A DNA stretch of 64,000 nt from NCBI GenBank assembly GCA_016933055.1, contig JAFGBS010000034.1, positions 62,001 through 126,000 on the forward strand. The letters are read 5' to 3'. The notes under the pieces are model-generated. The model searched no databases. It saw only the letters and a program-made list of their open reading frames with translations, and was not told where the DNA came from. A program made the position numbers and the translations under genes. The DNA is from Promethearchaeota archaeon. Its GTDB lineage: Archaea > Asgardarchaeota > Lokiarchaeia > Sigyniarchaeales > Promethearchaeaceae. This document shows, piece by piece, positions 35,570-44,310 of this stretch; position 1 is the stretch's first letter, and each line of letters opens with the position of its first letter.

Positions 35570-35582
35570 TAATATATATAAG
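35570..35582 (-). promoter_or_regulatory. TATA box of the M28 peptidase gene
   Basis: Read on the minus strand, CTTATATATATTA lies 40-52 bp before the ATG at 35530, giving a predicted leader of about 15-20 nt. Confidence 0.5.
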
Positions 35583-35759
35583 AATTGTTTTTTCCATATC
35601 CCTAACGAATTAATGAATTACACATAGATCATATGAGTGCACTAACTTACCTAAAAATTTTGATCAATGCAATAAATTGGTTGATTTCCGCAAACCTCTA
35701 GAGTAGATATTATAAAAGGGCTTTGGAAAAAAGCAATCATCGCCAAATAATGGAGGGAT

Positions 35760-36239
35760 TTGCTCATTAATAAAGATATTTTGAAACATTTAGAAAAAAT
35801 GGGAAAAGTAAAGATTTACAAAAAACCTAATTTTAATCATAAATTCACGCAAGATGAATATGATGAAGCACTCGCACAAGTGAATGGAAATTTAACCGAA
35901 ATTAAAGACACTCTAAATAAAAAAGTTAACATCGTGCGTCAACGTATCCTTAATATCTGTATAGGAAATCTAGAACATGCCTTCAAACATTATTATAATA
36001 CATTTACCTATAGCAGGGATCCTTCAGAAGAAAAAGCATTCAAACGTTCAATTATTGAGTTAAATAGTTTTATTCGAGCTTGCCCATTAGACGATTCTAA
36101 TAAAGAGGAAACCGAGAAGAAAATCACTTGGTTGAAAAATGAATTCATAAAGCAAACTCAATATATACAACAAGTAGAAAAACAAATTCGAGAAAAAAAT
36201 ATTGATCCATTCACCGAAATTGTTGAGAATATTACGTAA
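35760..36239 (+). CDS. Helical hypothetical protein, 159 residues
   Basis: No family is recognised. The protein is charged and almost fully helical, with a likely coiled coil at residues 115-150 (I-Q-Q-V-E-K-Q-I-R-E-K-N). It is cytosolic. The frame begins with TTG at 35760; GGAGGG at 35752-35757 lies very close (2 bp), so the true start may be a few codons later or the spacing is unusual. It is convergent with the toroid gene, 28 bp away. Confidence 0.55.
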   Translation: MLINKDILKHLEKMGKVKIYKKPNFNHKFTQDEYDEALAQVNGNLTEIKDTLNKKVNIVRQRILNICIGNLEHAFKHYYNTFTYSRDPSEEKAFKRSIIELNSFIRACPLDDSNKEETEKKITWLKNEFIKQTQYIQQVEKQIREKNIDPFTEIVENIT

Positions 36240-36267
36240 AATCAAATAAAAACTCTCTTTTTTGTCT

Positions 36268-37269
36268 CTAAATATAACACGCATAATCTAACGATTGAGT
36301 CCATAGTTTAGTTGTTTTGACCAGCTCTGGAAACCATTTCTGGCATTCCGCGATTGCAGCTAATGCACCAGTGAGAATATGGGAATTACTATATTCTTTA
36401 AAAAAGAACTCCTCGTTATTGAAAATATAGGACGCGGTTTCAAGGTACCGACACACCGATTGTATCACCTCTTCTTTCCGATACCAATTGGCATTTCGGC
36501 TACTGCGTATCATACTGTATAATCCATCAAGATCGATACAATAGGTCACATCCTTATGCCACAATCCATTTTCATGCTGTAATCGTATGCATTGATCCAC
36601 AATTTTCTCTGCATGTGGCCATTTCCGATTGAACCATTCATATATATATAACATATGAAATACACCTCCTAATTCACGCATCGTGGGATTTCGGATTAGA
36701 CCTAATCGATGAGGAATACCACGAAGATAAAATCCTGAATGGGGATCGGCTTGTTTATCCAACCAGTTAAAATACCAGTTAAAAAATTCATCCTCCGCTT
36801 GTTTTGTCATTGCAAGCATTGCAGGGATTCCGGATATTACATGAGAACCTGGCCAGATAAATGTCCATATTAATCTCCAGTCTCCCGATATCCAGCCTTT
36901 TCTTGCTTTTTCTGATTGTATAATTTTATTTTTCCATGAAAATGCATATTTAGGTGAACGATTGATAAGATGCAAACCAGCGACCGCATATGCACTCGTA
37001 TGTTCTTTATAATGCATTGTATAAGTTTTTTTATACCAACCAGTGATCGGATCTTGGAAACTGTTAATGATCCCAGCCCATTCGTCTTTTTCAATTTCAG
37101 TTAAATTTAAGTGACCAACGATAAATTTCGAAATCAGCATATCCGTGGTTCCATATAAACTGGTGGAGCCATTTTTTTTCCAACTAAAATCTCCAATTCC
37201 CTCACCCGATTTGAACTGCTGCATCCATCGATTTAAAAGTTCTCGTTCGAATTCTCTGAAATCATACAT
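36268..37269 (-). CDS. Predicted alpha/alpha-toroid protein (glycosidase- or cyclase-like fold)
   Basis: This 333-residue protein shows repeated helix pairs with aromatic and Gly-rich turns: D-P-I-T-G-W-Y, S-G-F-Y-L, E-L-G-G-V-F-H and H-E-N-G-L-W, the pattern of (alpha/alpha)6 toroids found in unsaturated glucuronyl hydrolases, GH88/GH105, and terpene cyclases. I could not assign catalytic residues. No signal peptide is present, so it is cytosolic. It is divergent from the flippase-fusion gene, and a GH63-like glycosidase lies beyond that, so a sugar substrate is the best guess. Confidence 0.5.
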   Translation of the reverse strand: MYDFREFERELLNRWMQQFKSGEGIGDFSWKKNGSTSLYGTTDMLISKFIVGHLNLTEIEKDEWAGIINSFQDPITGWYKKTYTMHYKEHTSAYAVAGLHLINRSPKYAFSWKNKIIQSEKARKGWISGDWRLIWTFIWPGSHVISGIPAMLAMTKQAEDEFFNWYFNWLDKQADPHSGFYLRGIPHRLGLIRNPTMRELGGVFHMLYIYEWFNRKWPHAEKIVDQCIRLQHENGLWHKDVTYCIDLDGLYSMIRSSRNANWYRKEEVIQSVCRYLETASYIFNNEEFFFKEYSNSHILTGALAAIAECQKWFPELVKTTKLWTQSLDYACYI

Positions 37270-37392
37270 AGTTATGGAATTACAATCGTATGTTACAATT
37301 TAGACTTTTTTTTAAAAATTCATAAGAGAAGTCATTTTAAATGTCTTAAAGTAGAGTGTGTTAATAGTGCATTATTATAAGTTGGTGTTAAT

Positions 37393-40185
37393 ATGATGAA
37401 AAGAATAACTCCACGAAAGTTAACGATACTTAGCGTTGCGATGATAATTTCTATGTTAGTATTGTTTAGTAATGGAAATTTATTCGCTAACGCCCAATCC
37501 CTCAATAAAACAGATGTTCTCTATATAGGTGGAACCCAAGGGAACTATATGGGAGACGTTGTCGGGATTGACAAAGAAAATATCGCGGTCACTATGGGTT
37601 CGGCATCCGATTTAACGAGCGCGGGTCTAACAGGAATTGATGTTGTAGTATTAAATGATGTGAACCTAACTACTGATCAAATCACTAACTTGACAACTTG
37701 GGCAGCTGTTGCGGGACATGGAGTATTTATAATATTGGGGAATGATACTCTGCAAAATAATTATCTTACAGCGTTTGGATTCACGGACAAGACCAGTTTT
37801 TCAGACAATACAGACCATACAGTTGTTGATCCTTTAAATCCTTACCACGGTCTATCCAATACAGAGGGATCCCTTGATAATACTCCCTTTAGAGATATAG
37901 TATGGAACACCGCGCCTGAAATTTATAATTTCTCTCAAGTATCGCTTTTAGCGGGAGCAACCTCGTTTGTGAATATGAGTTGGTCAGATGATCCCTCAAT
38001 TGTTACGAATGAGACCTTAATTGCGGGTGTACAATACGGTGCTAGTTCAAATACTAATGTTTACTTGTTTACCGGTTGGTTCCAAGACGATTTCAAATCC
38101 ACATCCGCCAACGAACATTTCATGCTATGGCCGTATTTTAACTACATGGTGTTCAATACCATACAGATGTCTACTGGCTTAGATCACACCGAATATGAGG
38201 ATTGGAAATATAGTCCTGTTCCTCATTTGATTTCCCAAATTGTGTTAGGTGGTGTTGTCGCGATCGCTGCCATTGTTGCAATTACTTTTTTCGTCCGTGC
38301 ACGAAAGAGGAAAAGTGAAGCAAGTAACCTATTAGTTTCAGAAGACTTATCCAATGTGAAGGTATTAGAAGTCGAAGAAAGTACGCACCAAGAAGTGATT
38401 GTAGAACGCAGAATTACAGAAGCAGAAGTTCATATTTCCAAGGAAAACAGATGGGAAGTTGTCGGATTTCACCGACAGATAAGTGGCTTTTTCAAGTTGT
38501 TCTTCGTCATGATTCTATTATTGATCCCCCAACTGCTAGTTACCTCAATTGTAATGCCAAATTGGATACAACCTTATCCCCAAGCAAGTGGATGGTATAG
38601 TTATACACTCAGATTCTTTGAAGCAATATGGTTAGTATTCGATCTGGGCTTTAACTACGCTATAACGAAGAAGTTCGCTGAACACCGTATTGAAAATCCC
38701 CGAAAGGCCTATCACTACGTCCAACTTTTTGTGTGGTGGGAGATCCTTTCTGGAGTCGTTCAACTTCTGATGTTTACATTTATTGGTGCCATAATATTCC
38801 CACAGACGGACTTTTCTTATCTTTCGTGGATGTTCATCGTTCATAGCTTGATTCAATTTCCGGGGATTTTCCTAGTCTTCCAATACTTTTTCTCTGGATT
38901 ACAGCGCTCGGATCTCGAGATGATCGCATTCGCACTTCAATATTTTGTGCTACGTCTTGTTCTCCAAGTTGCGACCGTTCCATTATTCAAATGGATCTTC
39001 GGGAATTTCATAATGTACGGAGAAGCCTTTGGTGCCGGAGTAGGGCTCCTTATCGGGCAGTTACTAGGCGATGTAGTCTTATTTGGTATAACTATGAAAA
39101 TGTATAAGAAACTTGGATTACCTATAGGACCCGTTTTTGCTGCAGAATTCTCGAAAGAGGAATTCAAGGAAACAGCATGGTTTGGATTTAAGATGGTGAT
39201 CGGTAATATGTGGGTTCCTCTGGTATGGATGCTCCAAGTATTCTGGGTTGGAAGATTACTACCGAATAGTTCTGCTGAGCAAGGTTATTTTGAGCTTGCA
39301 TTTACAATCTCCACGGTCCCCCAAGCAATCTCACTTCTAATGAATGCAATGATTGGAGGTCTGACCGAGGCACACACCTACAAAAAGAAGAACCTTCTTA
39401 ACTATGTCTCGTATTCTGGTACTAGGTGGGGGAGTATTTGGACGTTTTTCCTGGCTAGTACATTCCTTGCGATAGGGCAGCCTTTTATATTAGGTGCCAG
39501 TGGTCCGAACTGGGCACGAGCTGCTGCATTAATGCCATGGTTGATGGTGTATCGTATGTTAGGTCCAATATCTTGGCAAATGGATTTTGAGTTTGCTGCG
39601 GCAGATAAACCCGCACTAGCTGGTCTTGCATGGATTGTTGAGCAAAGTATTAGGGGAGTATTAACGTGGACTTTATTGTTTTACATGCGTACCATGGAGG
39701 CAGTAATAATAGCCTATATAATTAGCCTTGGAACTAAAGATATTTTAGTCATCATACTAGTTCGACTGAAGATCCACAAATGGGATTGGAATTTATGGAC
39801 TGCATTTATTGCCCCCATTCTTGCAGCTGGTGTGAATTTTGCAATTTTGTACTTTGGGGTTGTATACCTATTTGTGGATATTCTTTTCGGAATTGGAATC
39901 CTATCGGCAATGCTGCTATTTGTTGTGGGAATGTTTATGATGGAATTCGTATACTCGTTCTTCCTAGGGTTATTAGGGGGGTTCGATGACAACACACTCA
40001 AAGAACTTGATATGGCAACAGATATGGTTACTGGGGTTCGTTTCTTCGCACGAACCTATTATTGGATGGCTTACGCTGGATGCAAGATTTCACCATTACA
40101 TAATCAATTCCCGGTAAAAGTATACGAAGCTGCACAAAAAGAGGCGGAAGAATTAACCCAAATCAAAAAGAAGATCGTTCTATAG
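37393..40185 (+). CDS. Flippase-like membrane protein fused to an extracellular GIFT/ThuA-like domain
   Basis: This 930-residue fusion has a signal-anchor (about 12-34), an extracellular domain (35-275) with repeated D-V-V-V-L-N-D-V and G-H-G-V-F-I-I-L-G-N-D-T strands as in GATase1/ThuA/IFT52-type Rossmann-like domains, a transmembrane helix (276-302), a charged cytosolic linker (303-365), then a MATE/MVF-type transporter of 12-14 helices. The transporter half is homologous to the protein at 14165-16114 and ends with the same S-P-L-H-N-Q-F-P motif. The outer domain may sense or bind the flipped glycan. It is flanked by sugar-enzyme-like genes. Domain names are inferred from sequence pattern alone. 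Confidence 0.75.
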   Translation: MMKRITPRKLTILSVAMIISMLVLFSNGNLFANAQSLNKTDVLYIGGTQGNYMGDVVGIDKENIAVTMGSASDLTSAGLTGIDVVVLNDVNLTTDQITNLTTWAAVAGHGVFIILGNDTLQNNYLTAFGFTDKTSFSDNTDHTVVDPLNPYHGLSNTEGSLDNTPFRDIVWNTAPEIYNFSQVSLLAGATSFVNMSWSDDPSIVTNETLIAGVQYGASSNTNVYLFTGWFQDDFKSTSANEHFMLWPYFNYMVFNTIQMSTGLDHTEYEDWKYSPVPHLISQIVLGGVVAIAAIVAITFFVRARKRKSEASNLLVSEDLSNVKVLEVEESTHQEVIVERRITEAEVHISKENRWEVVGFHRQISGFFKLFFVMILLLIPQLLVTSIVMPNWIQPYPQASGWYSYTLRFFEAIWLVFDLGFNYAITKKFAEHRIENPRKAYHYVQLFVWWEILSGVVQLLMFTFIGAIIFPQTDFSYLSWMFIVHSLIQFPGIFLVFQYFFSGLQRSDLEMIAFALQYFVLRLVLQVATVPLFKWIFGNFIMYGEAFGAGVGLLIGQLLGDVVLFGITMKMYKKLGLPIGPVFAAEFSKEEFKETAWFGFKMVIGNMWVPLVWMLQVFWVGRLLPNSSAEQGYFELAFTISTVPQAISLLMNAMIGGLTEAHTYKKKNLLNYVSYSGTRWGSIWTFFLASTFLAIGQPFILGASGPNWARAAALMPWLMVYRMLGPISWQMDFEFAAADKPALAGLAWIVEQSIRGVLTWTLLFYMRTMEAVIIAYIISLGTKDILVIILVRLKIHKWDWNLWTAFIAPILAAGVNFAILYFGVVYLFVDILFGIGILSAMLLFVVGMFMMEFVYSFFLGLLGGFDDNTLKELDMATDMVTGVRFFARTYYWMAYAGCKISPLHNQFPVKVYEAAQKEAEELTQIKKKIVL

Positions 40186-40199
40186 GATTCAACCATTCA

Positions 40200-40218
40200 T
40201 TTTTTTCTCTTTTTTCTT
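40200..40218 (+). terminator. T-rich terminator after the flippase fusion
   Basis: Seven T, CTC and six T with one further C-interrupted T pair occur 14-33 bp after the stop codon. This is a plausible archaeal T-run terminator separating the flippase from the glycosidase gene. Confidence 0.5.
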
Positions 40219-40305
40219 CATAGAATTCATAAGCTAGATTTAATTATAAAAAACTCAAACTATATTGTAGTTCAACTCTTCTATTTTACCGTTCGGGTTT
40301 GTTTC

Positions 40306-42081
40306 ATGAGACGTGATCCCTATTTGATAAAAAAATCAGTGTATTTATTTCCTGCAATAGAAGTCTCTGTAGATGTAAATGCACTTAAGCTATTACATAT
40401 AATAATTGACCTCAGAACTCAACCGACTGTATATTTCAACGGAAAAGAAATTTTGAGGGTAAAAACTCAAGGATTACGTTATAAATCTGAATGGTACGGA
40501 GATTGCATTGAATTTATGGATCCTATCGAAAACACCTCTTTTTTTCTCGGAATGTATAACAATTGCTTAGTGTGCAAGGGAAGCTTTGATTGTATCCTTA
40601 ACCAGAAAAACTTGCAAAGATTGAAAATAACCAATTATGAATTCCCAAACGGTAATATTCTTATACTACCGGTAAAAAAATACGAACCAAGCTACGACAT
40701 CAAAGAATTAATTACAGTTTTTGATAAAATCGAAGATTTTTTTCAACCCTCCTATAAATGGAAACATAATGCTCCAATATTGAAATTAGAAGGATTTAAT
40801 TACCTATGGGCTGATTCGTGGGTATTACATCGTATTAACACATTTTATCCTGAAAGACATCTATCAACGAAATGGATATGTGCATGCCGAAATTCCTCCG
40901 AATTGTCGAATAAGATATCTGTTTGGGATACGGTGCATATAATAGAGGATCTGAAATTCTATGATTTAAAAAGGGCTGAAGAGCAATTACGCATTCTAAC
41001 CGATCTATATAAATCCAAACCAGAAGAAGTATTTCCCCCCATAATCAGTTATAGCATTATTGAATTATCCAAACTCGTTGGAGATAAGAACATCTGTAGT
41101 AATTCCATGCAATGGATGGATGAAAACCTTATGTGGTGGGAGAAATATCGTTATTTTTCCGACGTAGGACTTTTTGGATATAAAGACATGCGAGTGGAAG
41201 ACATTGCGCAAGAAACTGAGCAAATAAATTCACCACGCTGGCATTACCAATATAATGGTGAAAAATGGAGGAAGTTGCCATCCAAAAAAACCCGAAATCT
41301 GGTATCTGTTGATTTAAATGCACTTATGGCAGACTATTATCAAAATCTTGGAGTGATTGCATTAAGCAAGGAAGATGAGTCTTTAGCACGTGATTATTTT
41401 GATACGGCAGAAAGATTGATTAACGCAATGCATGAAGTCCTATGGGATGATACTGAGAAATTTTATTTTGATTATGACTTGGAAACCAATTGTATTCAAC
41501 CCATCTATACTTCTTCTAGTTTCTGGAGTCTATTTGGAGGGTGTGTATTCAAACAAGATTTGAATTCTTACATTAAACACTTAACCAATCCTGCGAAATT
41601 TTGGGGCTTATCCATCCCGAGCATTGCGTTTGATTCTCCATTTTATTCGCAAAATTTTTGGGCTGGACCCTCATGGATCTCTTTAAATTATTTTATTATT
41701 GTAGGTTTAAAGAGATATAACTTAGGTTCCCTGGCATCTCAAATAGGACTAAAAGTTCTTAAGTATTTAGAAAATTCCTACTATAACTACAATAAGCTTT
41801 TTGAATTCTATAATCCATTAACGATTTCTCAGCAACCTTTGAAACGGATCTATCGACATACAAGTCCCTATCCCAATTACTTAGGACATGTTCCCATTCA
41901 CGCAATATTTTATTACGGGTTAATGAAGGGTACTCTTTTAGAAGATGATTTCCATATGATACCAGATTGGACCCAAATCAAATCTCAATTGGAATTTGAA
42001 TTATATTATAATAATAATAAAATAATGTTCAAACCCGAACGACTAAAAACCAAAATATTGGAACTCTCACGAGAGCAATAA
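40306..42081 (+). CDS. GH63/GH37-like (alpha/alpha)6 glycoside hydrolase
   Basis: This 591-residue protein resembles trehalase and mannosylglycerate-hydrolase-type enzymes. An N-terminal beta region (1-160) is followed by an (alpha/alpha)6 barrel. Key segments are W-A-D-S-W near 168, E-T-E-Q-I-N-S-P-R-W near 308 (candidate catalytic acid region), V-D-L-N-A-L-M-A-D-Y near 340, I-P-S-I-A-F-D near 445 and N-F-W-A-G-P-S-W-I-S-L-N-Y near 460. There is no signal peptide, so it works on an intracellular glucoside, alpha-mannoside or mannosylglycerate. The exact substrate is not known. Confidence 0.78.
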   Translation: MRRDPYLIKKSVYLFPAIEVSVDVNALKLLHIIIDLRTQPTVYFNGKEILRVKTQGLRYKSEWYGDCIEFMDPIENTSFFLGMYNNCLVCKGSFDCILNQKNLQRLKITNYEFPNGNILILPVKKYEPSYDIKELITVFDKIEDFFQPSYKWKHNAPILKLEGFNYLWADSWVLHRINTFYPERHLSTKWICACRNSSELSNKISVWDTVHIIEDLKFYDLKRAEEQLRILTDLYKSKPEEVFPPIISYSIIELSKLVGDKNICSNSMQWMDENLMWWEKYRYFSDVGLFGYKDMRVEDIAQETEQINSPRWHYQYNGEKWRKLPSKKTRNLVSVDLNALMADYYQNLGVIALSKEDESLARDYFDTAERLINAMHEVLWDDTEKFYFDYDLETNCIQPIYTSSSFWSLFGGCVFKQDLNSYIKHLTNPAKFWGLSIPSIAFDSPFYSQNFWAGPSWISLNYFIIVGLKRYNLGSLASQIGLKVLKYLENSYYNYNKLFEFYNPLTISQQPLKRIYRHTSPYPNYLGHVPIHAIFYYGLMKGTLLEDDFHMIPDWTQIKSQLEFELYYNNNKIMFKPERLKTKILELSREQ

Positions 42082-42239
42082 ACCCACTTTCTACCCATTT
42101 AGATAGCACAAATTTAACCGTTTTTTATACTTAAGAATATGAATCCTTTTTAATAATCCGTTACTGGATTTTATGTAACATAATTGTTAAAATAGAGGTT
42201 ATTCAAATTTCTGAATCCAATAGGAAAAAATATCCATAT

Positions 42240-42500
42240 TTGATTATTCATCTTGATATGATGTTTAATATGGGTATTCTTGCTGCTGTGCTTTGGTTAA
42301 ATATCCCCGGTATTGGTGGTCCTATTGCTGGAATATCGATCTTAACACTTATCTTTCTATATCCCTTTATCGCCCTCAATAAAAGATCCCGATTGAACAT
42401 GTGGTTAGATGAAATTGCTCATAAAATTAACATGTGGTCGTTAACATGGTTTAAAAGAAGAAAAGAAAAAACTCCACTCAAAATCTCAGAAACTGAATAA
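42240..42500 (+). CDS. Small membrane protein
   Basis: This 86-residue protein has two adjoining hydrophobic stretches (about residues 9-25 and 28-46) rich in Gly and Ile, then a basic amphipathic tail. No family is recognised. The start may be TTG at 42240 or one of the ATG codons at 42258/42261. Its 3' end overlaps the convergent ATPase gene by 15 bp. It could be a spurious frame, but the hydrophobic helix pair followed by K-R-R-K-E-K argues for a real membrane peptide. Confidence 0.45.
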   Translation: MIIHLDMMFNMGILAAVLWLNIPGIGGPIAGISILTLIFLYPFIALNKRSRLNMWLDEIAHKINMWSLTWFKRRKEKTPLKISETE

Positions 42501-44219
42501 ATTTGTATCTCCAAAGTGTTCCTTTAATAGTTCTTCCGCTAAAATTTGAGATTTTAATAATGTTCTTACTTTTTCGATAGGGATGGATAATTCATAGAGA
42601 TGCTCATAGGATGTAAGCATTTTTTGGTATTTTTCTCCTTGCGGCTTATCTGGTACAATCAATATTCCATAATCAATAATTGAAGATTCTAAAGCATCAA
42701 TTAATCGCTTCATTGCAAAATTAGCAGCATTACCTGCTTGTTTTTCAAAAGAACGAATGGTTGGAATTTCAAATCCAATAACTTTATGCTTTAAACCGCC
42801 GTATTTTAGAATGGCTCCGATTTTTTTCGTTTTCTCATTCTGTTTAAAGCTGAAATCAATAATAAAATCATACTTGATCTTCTTATCATTGAATTTCTTG
42901 GTAATATAATCGAAAAATACCTTGAATACATTTCCCGGTGAAGGTTCAAGTTCTTCTTCATCCCCTGTATCGACTGACTCATGGGGAATATCAACCAACT
43001 CAAGTTGATTAGTTTCCGGATTAATTACATAGGTTTGATCTAAGTGAGTGTTGGGCGGTTTGTATGTGTAGATGTACCCAGGTCGATTTTTTTGTAGTGT
43101 ATCATAGTATTCATCTAGTTGAGCCTCAATTGAAAAATTAATTTGTTTGATACATTCTCTTTGATTGCCTTCAGTTAAATCATAAATTTCTTTAAGGATG
43201 GACTCAGATAATGGAAAATATATGTCTTTTGGTGAAAGTTTACCGAGAGATGTCCAGAAATGACTCATTCCTCGAATAAAGAACACTTTGAGATCCTCAA
43301 ATGTGAATTTATCAAGATATAACTCCGGTTCCATTCGTTGAAGTGTTGGTCTATCCGCAGACTTCAGTACTTCTGCCCAAACGGGTTTCAAACATGCAGA
43401 AACTATGATAGAATTTCGAGTTTCATTATACATCCGCTTAATATATTCGAAAAATTTCTGCTGTGCTTCAGGTCCAAAGGAACGTAAGGGAGATTCCATT
43501 TCATCAAAATAGAAAATGAGTACTTTCTCGCTAAGATCACAGATAATTTTAATCATCGCTAAGCAAACATCATCTTGCTCGAGAATGGAATGAACTTGCA
43601 GTTGTTTTTGTTCTTCCTCTGTCAAACCCTCACCCAGTAGCCAGCGTAAAGCAAGAGCTCCCTGATAATTTCGAATTCCTTTCAAGCGGAGATAAACTAG
43701 GGCTTTAATGCAATCGGAAAATACTCCGGGAAACGTTGGTAAAATTTTTGCGATTAAGAAGGATGGATTTTCGGTATAATTAGTTTCGCTTAAATCGATA
43801 TTCAATTCCTCAAGGAGTATATCCATAATCTGAATAAAAAAACGTTCATCTGCAATCTCTTCCACTAAACAAGTATAAATGTGGTGAAAAAGGCGATAGG
43901 GGACTGCGGGACTACTTACATACACGGTTTTATAGGGAATTTTGGTTTCCTTGGATTCCTCACGTGATTTTAAAACCCAGTAATAATGCGTTTTACCACA
44001 TCCCGCGTCAGCGACAATGGGGAGGAATCGTGCGGTTTGGTCAATATTCGTGGTTCGAATCAAGCGACTGATATTATAATCTACCACTTTACGATTCATG
44101 GTGATAATATCCAGATTAGGGTCTTCTTCTATGTTATATTTCGAAACCGCACGATTAAATGGCAAAATAGCTATATTTTCCGCAAGCAAAGCTACATTTG
44201 GATCTTCAGCAATCTCCAT
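42486..44219 (-). CDS. AAA-type P-loop ATPase with C-terminal domain of unknown function
   Basis: This 577-residue protein has a Walker A motif A-D-A-G-C-G-K-T (residues 70-77), Walker B I-F-Y-F-D-E-M-E near 235, a sensor-like I-I-V-S-A-C-L near 275, and E-G-N-Q-R-E-C in the lid, as in Orc/STAND-type AAA+ ATPases. The C-terminal 150 residues (about 425-577) contain Y-D-F-I-I-D-F-S-F and a strand-rich segment that resembles a nuclease-like fold but lacks a clear catalytic D/E-x-K. It might be a DNA- or protein-remodelling ATPase. A TATA box lies upstream near 44272-44282. The gene stands alone downstream of sufB. Confidence 0.75.
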   Translation of the reverse strand: MEIAEDPNVALLAENIAILPFNRAVSKYNIEEDPNLDIITMNRKVVDYNISRLIRTTNIDQTARFLPIVADAGCGKTHYYWVLKSREESKETKIPYKTVYVSSPAVPYRLFHHIYTCLVEEIADERFFIQIMDILLEELNIDLSETNYTENPSFLIAKILPTFPGVFSDCIKALVYLRLKGIRNYQGALALRWLLGEGLTEEEQKQLQVHSILEQDDVCLAMIKIICDLSEKVLIFYFDEMESPLRSFGPEAQQKFFEYIKRMYNETRNSIIVSACLKPVWAEVLKSADRPTLQRMEPELYLDKFTFEDLKVFFIRGMSHFWTSLGKLSPKDIYFPLSESILKEIYDLTEGNQRECIKQINFSIEAQLDEYYDTLQKNRPGYIYTYKPPNTHLDQTYVINPETNQLELVDIPHESVDTGDEEELEPSPGNVFKVFFDYITKKFNDKKIKYDFIIDFSFKQNEKTKKIGAILKYGGLKHKVIGFEIPTIRSFEKQAGNAANFAMKRLIDALESSIIDYGILIVPDKPQGEKYQKMLTSYEHLYELSIPIEKVRTLLKSQILAEELLKEHFGDTNLFSF

Positions 44220-44310
44220 GGAAATCGAGTTTTTTAGTTTCCTAGGATTTTAAACGTCACGTAATATGCAGATATATAAAATAAAAGAACACTTCTGGAA
44301 TTACAGAGGA

